Shown in pieces: positions 33,651 through 41,559 of a stretch of 64,000 nt of DNA. Source of the DNA: JAVBSX01 sp031549565 (GTDB taxonomy: Bacteria; Planctomycetota; Planctomycetia; Pirellulales; Thermoguttaceae); NCBI GenBank assembly GCA_031549565.1, contig JAVBPO010000054.1, positions 24,164 to 88,163 on the forward strand, written 5' to 3'. Both the position numbers and the translations under genes were made by a program. A model generated the notes under the pieces. It ran no database searches. It saw only the letters and a list, made by a program, of their open reading frames with translations, and was not told where the DNA came from. The stretch's first letter is position 1. Each line of letters starts with the position of its first letter.

Positions 33651-33818
33651 GGAGACTCCCGAAAAAAGATGCAAAATTGGAAAACGATCATTGTATTCTC
33701 AGGACACAATTTCGCAATCCACGGGTGAGCAAACCTTCGAGTTTGCCAATCAATCCCATAATTCCCGTTAGGGAAAATATTTCTTGAAATATCGGAATAA
33801 ATGTGGAAAATGTGTCCT

Positions 33819-33837
33819 ATACTCTTTATAAGAGTAT
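33819..33837. promoter_or_regulatory. Palindrome ATACTCTTTATAAGAGTAT upstream of the chemoreceptor
   Basis: A 19-base near-perfect dyad (ATACTC-N7-GAGTAT) lies about 95 bases before the ATG at 33930. It overlaps TATAAG-like sequence and could be an operator at the promoter. Confidence 0.4.
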
Positions 33838-33929
33838 CATTTTCACTGGCGAAATACGAATGGACTTGGTTTTGAAGTCCGAGCGTATCTCGAAGAAAGA
33901 ATCCCAATATTTCCCCCAAAAGTGCTCCC

Positions 33930-36062
33930 ATGTTCAATCGACTCTCCATTGGCGCGAAGCTGATCCTCGGTTTCGCTTGTTTAATCGTTTTTCTCCTTAT
34001 TATCGGTGTAGTCGGCCTGTTTAGTATGAGGTCGATGGACAAATCCGCCGTCGACGCCATCGCTCAAAAACAGTTGGTCGCCGATGCGATGGATATGGAC
34101 GGCTTTATGTATGAAGCCCAATTTTACGCCATGTGCGGATTGTACTTCAAAGAAGAAACCTGGATGGGAAAAAACGCGGACAATACGCAAGGAACCGGCG
34201 TGGTCGCCGATAAGGTCGCGAATTTGACGAAAAGCATGGCCGATCGAATTCCCGATCAAGATCCTTTGGACCAAGCCGCGAAGGACATCGCCAAGGAATT
34301 CGATCATTACGACGGATTGACCGACGAGTGGGTTCTGCTCAATCGAAATATCAAAAAATCGGCGGAAGATCGGGTGGGACTAGCCGACTCTGTCCAAAAT
34401 GCCTTTAAGGAGGTCGTCAAATCTGTTGAGGGAACGACTAAGGGCGAAACGATCTATTTCGACCGCGAAAAGAACGCTGCTCTCGCTGAAAAACCGGAAG
34501 GAGATTCCAAGGAGATCGCGAAACTGGCGTTCACATCCTCTCGTTTTGCCGATCAACAAAGACAACTCGGCCTCATTCTTGAAGACACCGAATGGGTTCG
34601 CCGCCTCACTCGCGAGCAGGCGATGATCACCAACATGGAAGATCTCACTAAGAAAAACAAACAAATCACCGACGCTTTTCAGAAATCTTACAGTGACATC
34701 GACACCCTTATCGCCGGACTAACAAACCCTGATAATATCGCGAAAGCAAAAGAAGGACGCGTCCAATTGAAAAAATGGGAAGACGCGGTCATTGTCTATG
34801 AAAAACTGGCCGTCGATCAAAACGAAGTGATCGCGAAATTTCTCGCGTCCGCTGCCAGCATTTCCAAGTTGAACGACCAGATCAGCAAAGGCTCCGAAAC
34901 GAACGCTCAAGCCGCGATGGATACCTCGAAACAGGCTTACGCGACGGGCTGGTACACTGCGATCGGCGTTTCTGCAGTCGCCCTTCTGGTCGGTATCCTT
35001 CTCGGTTGGGGTTTGACCAACAGCATCGCCGGCGGAACCGCGAAGATTACCGACGCGTTGCGTAAACTCGTGACCGAAGGGGACATTACCGTGCAGATTG
35101 ATCCGGCCCTGAAAAGCCGGGGGGACGAAATCGGTCGACTCGCCGGCATCGCCGACGGGGTTCTCGCCGATTACAACGGGGTCTCCAATTTGGCGGCGTC
35201 GCTGGCCAACGGCGACTGGACCGTTCCCGTCAAGTCGAAAAGCGAAAAGGACTCGATGAACATCGGCCTGAAAAGCATGATCGTCGCCGTCAACGAAGCG
35301 CTGCATCAAGTCGACCAAACGGTCTCGCAAGTCGCGACCGGAGCGGGCGAAGTTTCCACCGCTGCCCAGAACCTCTCCAGCGGAGCCCAGGAATCCGCCG
35401 CGAGTCTGGAACAGATTACCGCCTCGATGAGCGAAATCAGCAGTCAGACGAAGCAAAACGCCGAAAATGCCGGAACCGCCCGGGATTTGGCGAAAAAAGC
35501 GAGCGAAGCCGCCGCCGAAGGACAGCAGGCGATGACGAACATGAACACGTCGATGGAACGGATCACTCGCAACTCGGAGGAGGTGCAGCGGGTCATTAAA
35601 GTGATCGACGACATCGCGTTCCAGACGAACCTTCTCGCTTTGAATGCCGCCGTCGAAGCCGCCCGGGCCGGACAGCACGGGAAGGGATTCGCGGTCGTCG
35701 CCGAGGAAGTGCGAAACCTCGCCGCCCGAAGCGCCAAGGCCGCCCGGGAAACCGCCGACCTGATCGCGACCAGCGGAAAGGAAATCGAAAAAGGGGGCGA
35801 AGTCGCGAATCAGACCTCGGAGGTCCTGAACACGATCGTCGAGCAGATCAAGGAGACGACCGACCTGATCGCCGGAATCGCGATCGCCAGCAACGAGCAG
35901 GCGCAAGGAGTCGGCCAGGTGACGATCGGCTTGCAACAGATCGATGCCGTGACCCAGCAGAACACGGCCAGCGCCGAAGAATCGGCCAGCGCCGCCGGTG
36001 AAATGACCGGTCAAGCCGTCCAATTGCAGAAATTGATCGGTCAATTCAAATTGACCCGGTAG
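33930..36062 (+). CDS. Methyl-accepting chemotaxis protein
   Basis: 710 residues. N-terminal membrane segment (LILGFACLIVFLLIIGVVGL, residues 11-30), a helical extracytoplasmic sensor of about 300 residues, a second membrane segment (AIGVSAVALLVGILLGWGL, near 347-365), then HAMP-like linker helices and the cytoplasmic signalling domain. The hairpin tip (DDIAFQTNLLALNAAVEAAR, followed by AGQHGKGFAVVAEEVRNLA) is perfectly conserved, so it should couple to CheA/CheW. The sensor looks like the four-helix-bundle type and its ligand is unknown. No che genes are nearby, so it is an orphan receptor. Two hairpins follow the stop. Confidence 0.95.
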   Translation: MFNRLSIGAKLILGFACLIVFLLIIGVVGLFSMRSMDKSAVDAIAQKQLVADAMDMDGFMYEAQFYAMCGLYFKEETWMGKNADNTQGTGVVADKVANLTKSMADRIPDQDPLDQAAKDIAKEFDHYDGLTDEWVLLNRNIKKSAEDRVGLADSVQNAFKEVVKSVEGTTKGETIYFDREKNAALAEKPEGDSKEIAKLAFTSSRFADQQRQLGLILEDTEWVRRLTREQAMITNMEDLTKKNKQITDAFQKSYSDIDTLIAGLTNPDNIAKAKEGRVQLKKWEDAVIVYEKLAVDQNEVIAKFLASAASISKLNDQISKGSETNAQAAMDTSKQAYATGWYTAIGVSAVALLVGILLGWGLTNSIAGGTAKITDALRKLVTEGDITVQIDPALKSRGDEIGRLAGIADGVLADYNGVSNLAASLANGDWTVPVKSKSEKDSMNIGLKSMIVAVNEALHQVDQTVSQVATGAGEVSTAAQNLSSGAQESAASLEQITASMSEISSQTKQNAENAGTARDLAKKASEAAAEGQQAMTNMNTSMERITRNSEEVQRVIKVIDDIAFQTNLLALNAAVEAARAGQHGKGFAVVAEEVRNLAARSAKAARETADLIATSGKEIEKGGEVANQTSEVLNTIVEQIKETTDLIAGIAIASNEQAQGVGQVTIGLQQIDAVTQQNTASAEESASAAGEMTGQAVQLQKLIGQFKLTR

Positions 36063-36076
36063 AAATCTCACTAAAA

Positions 36077-36112
36077 GAGCCGGGGATGAAGCAAAGCGCA
36101 ATCCCCGGGTTC
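36077..36112. repeat. GC hairpin repeat after the chemoreceptor gene
   Basis: GAGCCGGGGAT and ATCCCCGGGTTC pair around a 14-base loop (GAAGCAAAGCGCA region). It lies 15 bases after the stop and may serve in transcription termination. Confidence 0.55.
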
Positions 36113-36142
36113 AACCGACCCTTCACGCGTCTATAATAGAAA

Positions 36143-36176
36143 AAGCGGTCGGCGGTCTCCCGACCGCCGGCCGCTT
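36143..36176 (+). terminator. Hairpin upstream of the toxin-antitoxin operon
   Basis: AAGCGGtCGGCGGT and ACCGCCGgCCGCTT form a 13-14 base-pair hairpin with loop CTCCCG, followed by a T-rich stretch. It isolates the operon from the chemoreceptor gene. Confidence 0.6.
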
Positions 36177-36207
36177 ATTGTTTGTACTTTTTTCTCGGAG
36201 CTTTGTC

Positions 36208-36480
36208 ATGTCAACCTTGTTGCAAACGGAATTAGCCGAATCGTTGGACGATTTTATTCGAAACGAAATCGAAGAACTCGGTTTACGCGACGAGCGGGAA
36301 TACCTCGAACGACTTGCCAAAGCCGAACAAAAGAAAAAAATCCAGGCGTATTTCGACGCCAAAATTCTCGAAGCGCTTGAAGACGATGTCTGGTATACCA
36401 TGGAAGACGATTGGTTGGAAAAAAAGATCGCCGAAATGGATCGTCGGATCGAAGCCAGAAAAACAAAGAAAGTGCAATGA
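36208..36480 (+). CDS. Antitoxin of a ParDE/RelBE-like pair
   Basis: 90 residues from the ATG at 36208, with GGAG seven bases upstream. The N-terminal stretch LAESLDDFIRNEIEELGLRD resembles the ribbon-helix-helix antitoxin start of the ParD type, and the rest is a charged helix that would wrap the toxin. Its stop overlaps the start of the toxin gene (ATGA at 36477-36480), a classic toxin-antitoxin arrangement. It likely binds the toxin and represses the shared promoter. A few upstream in-frame codons exist but lack a ribosome-binding site. Confidence 0.75.
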   Translation: MSTLLQTELAESLDDFIRNEIEELGLRDEREYLERLAKAEQKKKIQAYFDAKILEALEDDVWYTMEDDWLEKKIAEMDRRIEARKTKKVQ

Positions 36481-36830
36481 TCCGTAAAATTAAATTTACT
36501 TCGCTGGCGGATACCGACGTGGACGATATTGGCGATTATTTTACGGCACGAAATCGTGACGTGGGCACGAAGTTCTATCAGTCGGTCGTTAAAACCACTC
36601 AATTCCTTGCCCGTGTTTCGGAAACGTCGGAAATCGGAACTCTTTACGAATCAGATTCGCCGACGTGTCAAAACATTCGTTTGTGGCGCGTCGACGGTTT
36701 TTCGAACTATTTGGTTTTCTATCGTGTTGAAGGTTCGACGTTGAAAATCCTCCGGGTCCTTCATGGCTCCCGGGATTATCGAAACATCATGGAAATGGTT
36801 CCACCGCAAGAATCAGAGCGGGAAGCGTAA
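36477..36830 (+). CDS. ParE/RelE-superfamily toxin
   Basis: 117 residues. It has the family pattern: IKFTSLADTDVDDIGDYF at the start, VVKTTQFLARVSETSEIGTL in the middle, and the closing strands NYLVFYRVEGSTLKILRVLH followed by GSRDY. Family members poison gyrase (ParE) or cut mRNA on ribosomes (RelE); the sequence does not decide which. The last six residues (ESEREA) and the stop codon lie in the left arm of the inverted-repeat element at 36811-36980, so the native C-terminus has been replaced or extended by repeat sequence. Confidence 0.8.
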   Translation: MIRKIKFTSLADTDVDDIGDYFTARNRDVGTKFYQSVVKTTQFLARVSETSEIGTLYESDSPTCQNIRLWRVDGFSNYLVFYRVEGSTLKILRVLHGSRDYRNIMEMVPPQESEREA

Positions 36831-36980
36831 GCGAGCGTCAAAAAGACGTCAACAGCCGGGAATTCTAAGTTCTCATTGGGTATGGGTTATTTTTGATTTG
36901 TTGTGTTTTATTTGTTTTTTGTTATTTTTTATTTGCTACTTCTCATTTAAAAACGCTCGCTTCCGCTTCCCGCTCTGATT
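36811..36980. repeat. Inverted-repeat element containing a degenerate heptamer array
   Basis: The left end AATCAGAGCGGGAAGCGTAA (continuing GCGAGCGT) and the right end are inverted complements over about 28 bases with one mismatch. The interior at 36886-36948 reads as nine degenerate 7-base units (GTTATTT, TTGATTT, GTTGTGT, TTTATTT, GTTTTTT, GTTATTT, TTTATTT, GCTACTT, CTCATTT). The left arm encodes the end of the toxin gene; the right arm ends 21 bases before the priA ATG, with a partial extra copy of the arm in between. Confidence 0.9.
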
Positions 36981-37001
36981 TTGCTTCCCGCTCTGTTTTA
37001 C

Positions 37002-39353
37002 ATGTCCCAACTTTCTTTTTTTGACGCCGAACCGATGGAGTCGGACGCGCCTTTTCAGGCGTGGAAAAACGACGAGCCGCTGCTTCTTGCGCAGATCGTT
37101 TTTCCAACCGGGCTCGACGGAACGTTCGATTACCAACTTCCGGAATCGCTCGAAGGGCAGCTTCATCCCGGAATGCGTGTCATGGTGCCACTCGGTCGCA
37201 GCAACCGTCCGACGCTCGGTTATTTCGTCGGCGAAACCGTCAAACCTGTTGACGCCAAACTGCGGGCGAAACTCAAAACGATCCAAAGTGCCGTTGACAC
37301 CGAACGGCTCTTGTCGGCGAAAATGCTCGACCTGGCCCGATGGATCGCCGGGTATTATTTCTGCCCGCTGGGAACCGTACTCGAAGCGATGCTCCCCGCC
37401 GGGGTGCGCGGACAAGCGGCAACGCGATTGACGAGCGTGCTGTACGTCGACGACGAATTTCAAAAGAAAATCGAGCATCTCCAAAAATTGCAAAAGCACA
37501 AAAAGAACGAGTCGCTGTTGACGAAAAAGCAGATTTACGTTCTCGAAACGCTCCGCAAAAACGCCGAACCGCTTTCAATGTCGGAATTGTGCCGGGCCGC
37601 GAAATGCTCGCAGGTTCCGATCCAGGCTTTGAAACGGCTCGGGCTCGTTCGCGTCAAAACGATCCGCCGGGAAACGGCTCCGAAACCGCTTGACGCCGCC
37701 CCGGCGAATCCCGCCGATTCGCTCGCTCATACGCTCAATCCGGAGCAACAACGGGCGCTGGACGTGATCGTCGATTCGGTCCGGAAAATGGAGCACAAGA
37801 CGTTTCTCCTCCACGGCGTCACAGGAAGCGGAAAGACCGAAGTGTACATCCGCGCGATCGAACAGGTCGTCCGGTACGACAAGCAGGCGATCGTTCTCGT
37901 TCCTGAAATCAGTTTGACGCCGCAAACGGTCGGCCGGTTCAAAGGGCGTTTTCCCAACGTCGCGGTGTTGCACAGCCATTTGACCGACGCGGAGCGGAGT
38001 CGGCAATGGAACAAGATCGCACGCGGCGAAATCCAAGTCGTCGTCGGAGCCCGCAGCGCGATCTTCGCCCCGGTGCCGCGGCTGGGCTTGGTCATCATCG
38101 ACGAGGAACATGAAAATTCGTTCAAGCAGGACACGGCACCACGGTATCACACTCGCGACGTCGCCGGGAAACGGGCCGCGCTCGAATCGGTGCCGTTGGT
38201 ACTCGGCTCGGCGACGCCGTCGTTGGAAAGCTGGCACGCCGCGAAAACCGGGCGTTTCACGCTCCTGTCCATGCTTCACCGGGTCAAAGGGCGGGCGTTG
38301 CCGTCGGTGAAAATCGTCGATCTTCGCGAAGCGGTGCGGGCCGGTAACACCAAAGGAGCGATTCACCGGCAACTCCACGCGGCGATCCATGATTCGCTTC
38401 AGCGGAGCGAGCAGGTGATCCTGCTGCTCAACCGTCGCGGTTTTTCGACACAAATTCTCTGCCCGGCTTGCGGAAACGCGGTCCGCTGTCCCGAGTGCGA
38501 TGTTGCGCTGACGCATCACCGGACCGAAGAGATCGCGTTGTGCCATTATTGCGATTACCAGATTCCCGCCCCGACGAAATGTCCGAAGTGCGAATTTTTC
38601 GGGATTCGTTACGCCGGGTTCGGAACGCAGAAACTGGAAATGGAAATCAAAAGCCGCTTCCCGGACGCGTCGGTGCTGCGAATGGACACCGACACCATGC
38701 AGGGGCACGGGTCGCATGAGCGGGCGCTGGCGCGGTTTCGCAGCGGCGAGATCCAGATTCTGCTCGGTACGCAAATGATCGCCAAAGGGCTCGATTTCCC
38801 GAACGTCACGCTTGTCGGTGTCATCAACGCGGATACGGCGTTGCATTTACCCGATTTTCGTGCGCCGGAACGAACGTTCCACCTGATCACGCAGGTCGCC
38901 GGACGGACCGGTCGTGGGGAAAAAGAGGGCCGTGTGATCGTGCAGACGTTCAATCCGGACCACCCGGCGATTATCGCGGCGTCACAGCATGATTATCTGC
39001 AATTCGTCGAAAAAGAGCTACCGGTTCGGGAGGTGCTCGGTTATCCGCCGTTCACGAAAATGCTCCGGTTCGTTTTTCGCGGACCGGATGAAAACGCGAC
39101 CAAACAATTCGCGGACACGTTCGCGGACAAACTTCGCGGCGTTTTGGAGCAAATGAAGCAATGCAAATTCCGGCTGCTCGGTCCGGCCCCGGCTCCGTTG
39201 GCGAAACTACGCTCGTTCTACCGATTCCATCTTCACCTTCATTTGGACTCGGACGAACTGATGCGTACCGTCCTAACCCAAACCATCACCGGCTTGAAAA
39301 CGCCTGACACCATTCAATGGATCGTCGATATCGAACCGCTGGACATGCTGTGA
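37002..39353 (+). CDS. priA: Primosomal replication-restart helicase PriA
   Basis: 783 residues. N-terminal 3'-DNA-binding domain (LDGTFDYQLPESLEGQLHPG), helicase Walker A LLHGVTGSGKTEVYIRAIEQ, Walker B IIDEEHENSFKQD, motif GSATPSLESWHAA and the C-terminal helicase motifs ILLGTQMIAKGLDFPNV and ITQVAGRTGRG. Eight cysteines in four CxxC pairs (CPACGNAVRCPEC, then CHYC and CPKC) form the two zinc sites. It reloads the replisome at stalled forks. The ATG at 37002 is chosen; seven in-frame codons upstream are repeat arm sequence. No ribosome-binding site is visible in front of it because the leader is repeat. Confidence 0.96.
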   Translation: MSQLSFFDAEPMESDAPFQAWKNDEPLLLAQIVFPTGLDGTFDYQLPESLEGQLHPGMRVMVPLGRSNRPTLGYFVGETVKPVDAKLRAKLKTIQSAVDTERLLSAKMLDLARWIAGYYFCPLGTVLEAMLPAGVRGQAATRLTSVLYVDDEFQKKIEHLQKLQKHKKNESLLTKKQIYVLETLRKNAEPLSMSELCRAAKCSQVPIQALKRLGLVRVKTIRRETAPKPLDAAPANPADSLAHTLNPEQQRALDVIVDSVRKMEHKTFLLHGVTGSGKTEVYIRAIEQVVRYDKQAIVLVPEISLTPQTVGRFKGRFPNVAVLHSHLTDAERSRQWNKIARGEIQVVVGARSAIFAPVPRLGLVIIDEEHENSFKQDTAPRYHTRDVAGKRAALESVPLVLGSATPSLESWHAAKTGRFTLLSMLHRVKGRALPSVKIVDLREAVRAGNTKGAIHRQLHAAIHDSLQRSEQVILLLNRRGFSTQILCPACGNAVRCPECDVALTHHRTEEIALCHYCDYQIPAPTKCPKCEFFGIRYAGFGTQKLEMEIKSRFPDASVLRMDTDTMQGHGSHERALARFRSGEIQILLGTQMIAKGLDFPNVTLVGVINADTALHLPDFRAPERTFHLITQVAGRTGRGEKEGRVIVQTFNPDHPAIIAASQHDYLQFVEKELPVREVLGYPPFTKMLRFVFRGPDENATKQFADTFADKLRGVLEQMKQCKFRLLGPAPAPLAKLRSFYRFHLHLHLDSDELMRTVLTQTITGLKTPDTIQWIVDIEPLDML

Positions 39354-39419
39354 ACGCCCGTGGAGCAATAGCGGACGGAAATCAAGATTGATCTTTTCAG
39401 AACGAATTTTTCATCAAAG

Positions 39420-39887
39420 ATGAGCAGCTATCCTAAAATTATCACGGCGGTTGTTTGTTTTTTGATGTACACCTCGACTTGGGTGTTTGGAACCGATACG
39501 CCGATTCTCAAGCCGCGATTCGACGAACGTGTCGAACTGCTCGGGATCGTGTATCGCTTGGCCGGAGCGCCGGAGTATCAATCCGTCGCCTTGAAATCGT
39601 ATGATGACGATATCAATCGACACTTCGCGAAATTCAAGATTCATCCCGCCGTTCTTGCTGCCAAGGTGTCGCGAAATGCGGCGGGAATTGCGTACAACGC
39701 CGTCGTCGATTATGCGGTACATATTTTTTTCAAAGACGGACACGTCGTGTTTCCCGACGAGGATTCCGAGATCACCCTGGAACTGCTGGAACCGCGTTGG
39801 AAAAAGAAAACGGCGGAATCTTTTGCGAAACTTCTTGACGATGTTTCCGTCGAGCCGGTCCTTCTCAACTTTACGACGGGTAACTGA
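39420..39887 (+). CDS. Secreted DUF4932-like protein, probably truncated
   Basis: 155 residues with a signal peptide (IITAVVCFLMYTSTWVFG). The segment DERVELLGIVYRLAGAPEYQ, followed by KSYDDDINRHFAKFKIHPAV, matches the start of DUF4932-type proteins as I remember them; those are normally more than twice as long. After SFAKLLDDVSVEP the sequence stops within a dozen residues, and I find no continuation in another frame. It may therefore be a 3'-truncated gene. The downstream 360 bases contain only short, unconvincing frames. No function is known for the family. Confidence 0.6.
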   Translation: MSSYPKIITAVVCFLMYTSTWVFGTDTPILKPRFDERVELLGIVYRLAGAPEYQSVALKSYDDDINRHFAKFKIHPAVLAAKVSRNAAGIAYNAVVDYAVHIFFKDGHVVFPDEDSEITLELLEPRWKKKTAESFAKLLDDVSVEPVLLNFTTGN

Positions 39888-40250
39888 GCATTCCAACGGG
39901 CTTTGTCGTACAATGAAATTGTGCGAATTATTCCCTGGAAACGCCTTGGGGGCATTCCGGAGGTCATTATTTTGTTCAATAATTTACATCTCAATCGAAT
40001 TTCAGTTTTCTGGTTTTCCAACTTTCGATTTTACGGTTTGAAACGAGCGGATTGGAAACTGCGGCGATTATTGAAGACATTGAAATTTCGCCTGCCGAAA
40101 AAGAGGACAAGCGACTGAAACTCCAAAAACACAACATGTGCGACATTCTAATAATGAAAGCATTCGCGGGACGGGCGATGACACTTTTCACCCTCGCTGC
40201 AGTTCCACGAATCCTTTCACTTGACCACTACTGACTATTAATTTGCGGGA
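39888..40250. other. Intergenic region with possible gene remnant
   Basis: No intact gene. One frame at 40052-40234 (60 residues, METAAIIEDIEISPAEKEDK and on) has a coding-like composition but no ribosome-binding site or recognised relative; it could be a fragment of a degraded gene. A short CACTACTGACTATTA stretch near 40226 resembles the AGTAGTC heptamers. Confidence 0.4.
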
Positions 40251-40279
40251 TTGATTCGAAATTGTCGAAATGCTATACT
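40251..40279 (+). promoter_or_regulatory. Sigma70-type promoter
   Basis: TTGATT (40251-40256) and TATACT (40274-40279) are separated by 17 bases and lie 56 bases upstream of the ATG at 40335. Confidence 0.6.
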
Positions 40280-40334
40280 CCAAGCGATCGAGGTTCATTC
40301 ATTATTTCAATCATTCCACAAAACGACGATTTTT

Positions 40335-41366
40335 ATGGACACAAAAGATTCTCAGTATCCCTGCTGCCCCGAGCGGCGCAAGATGCTCGGGCAAATGTTT
40401 CTCGGCAGCGTTGCGCTGGCCGCGACGGGTACGCTCGGCGGCCCCGAAGAAAAAGCGCTCGCCGCCCATCAAGCCGATGAAGCGAAATCCGATTCCGCCG
40501 ACGGATACGCCAGTGCGACCCGAAAAAATACGAACTGGGCCAAGCTGGAAGATCTCAAGGAAAAACCGCCCAAGGGTAAAATCGGCAAACTGAAAATGAG
40601 CCGTATCACGCTCGGCGGGAACCTGATCGGCGGTTGGGCGCATTCGCGCGATTTGATTTACGTGTCCGATCTGGTCAAAGCGTATCATACGAAGGAAAAA
40701 ATCTTCGCGACGTTCAAACTGGCCGAAGCGTGCGGGATCACGACGTTCCTGACGAACCCGATCCTGTGTGATATCATGGACGAATACTGGGAAAAAGCGG
40801 ACGGAACGATCGATTTCATCTCCGACTGCGGCGGCGATTTGAGCCGGCTCAAAGAAGATACGCAGCGTTCGATCGACGTCGGCGCGGCGGCGTGCTATGT
40901 CCACGGCGGTTTGGCGGACCATTTGGCCGAGATCGGCAATTTCGATCCGATCGCCGCGACGCTGGAACAGATTCGCGACAATGGTCTTCCCGCCGGAATC
41001 GGGGCGCATCACCTGTCAACCGTACAGAAATGTGTCGACGCCGGTCTATGTCCTGATTACTGGATGAAGACGCTTCACCACAACAACTACTGGTCCGCCA
41101 GAAAAGACGTCGAGTGCGACAATATCTTCTGCCGTGAACCGGACGAAACGATCGCCTATATGCAAAGCCGTCCGGAACCGTGGATCGCGTTCAAAACGCT
41201 CGCCGCCGGATCAATTCATCCGAACGATGGTTTTCGTTATGCTTTTGAAGCAGGCGCCGATTTCATCTGCGTCGGAATGTACGATTTTCAGGTCGTCGAC
41301 GATGTGAATATCGCCGTCAACATTCTCAAAGGGGAGTTGAATCGTAAAAGGGAGTGGAGAGCTTAA
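40335..41366 (+). CDS. Tat-exported TIM-barrel-like (aldo/keto reductase-like) protein
   Basis: 343 residues from the ATG at 40335, downstream of a good promoter. ERRKMLGQMFLGSVALAAT looks like a twin-arginine signal (Arg14-Arg15). The mature start MSRITLGGNLIGGWAHSRDL, with later segments TFKLAEACGITTFLTNP and WIAFKTLAAGSIHPNDGFRY, resembles the barrel core of aldo/keto reductase-like proteins. I do not see a complete Asp-Tyr-Lys-His tetrad, so oxidoreductase activity is uncertain. Export by Tat would mean it folds, perhaps with a cofactor, before transport. The neighbouring gene at 41560-42561 is also Tat-type; the two converge across a repeat. Confidence 0.75.
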   Translation: MDTKDSQYPCCPERRKMLGQMFLGSVALAATGTLGGPEEKALAAHQADEAKSDSADGYASATRKNTNWAKLEDLKEKPPKGKIGKLKMSRITLGGNLIGGWAHSRDLIYVSDLVKAYHTKEKIFATFKLAEACGITTFLTNPILCDIMDEYWEKADGTIDFISDCGGDLSRLKEDTQRSIDVGAAACYVHGGLADHLAEIGNFDPIAATLEQIRDNGLPAGIGAHHLSTVQKCVDAGLCPDYWMKTLHHNNYWSARKDVECDNIFCREPDETIAYMQSRPEPWIAFKTLAAGSIHPNDGFRYAFEAGADFICVGMYDFQVVDDVNIAVNILKGELNRKREWRA

Positions 41367-41397
41367 TTACTCCGCCAGAAAGTAATACGCACGCCAT

Positions 41398-41512
41398 TGT
41401 CATTCTGAGGTACTCCGAAGAATCTGGTTTCAAGCCGTGAACGTAGCGAGTTGCGTGTTGACGGGAGGCACCAGATTCTTCGCTCCGTGAGTACACTGCG
41501 CTCAGAATGACA
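41398..41512. repeat. Inverted-repeat element with TGTCATTCTGAG ends
   Basis: TTGTCATTCTGAG at the left and CTCAGAATGACA at the right are inverted complements. Inside, GAAGAATCTGG pairs with CCAGATTCTTC. Elements of this kind, with TCATTCTGAG ends, are widespread in unrelated bacteria. It lies between convergent genes. Confidence 0.85.
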
Positions 41513-41559
41513 CCGCGCACCTCCGCCGTATTTCTACAGCATTACTGTCGAAGAAACCC

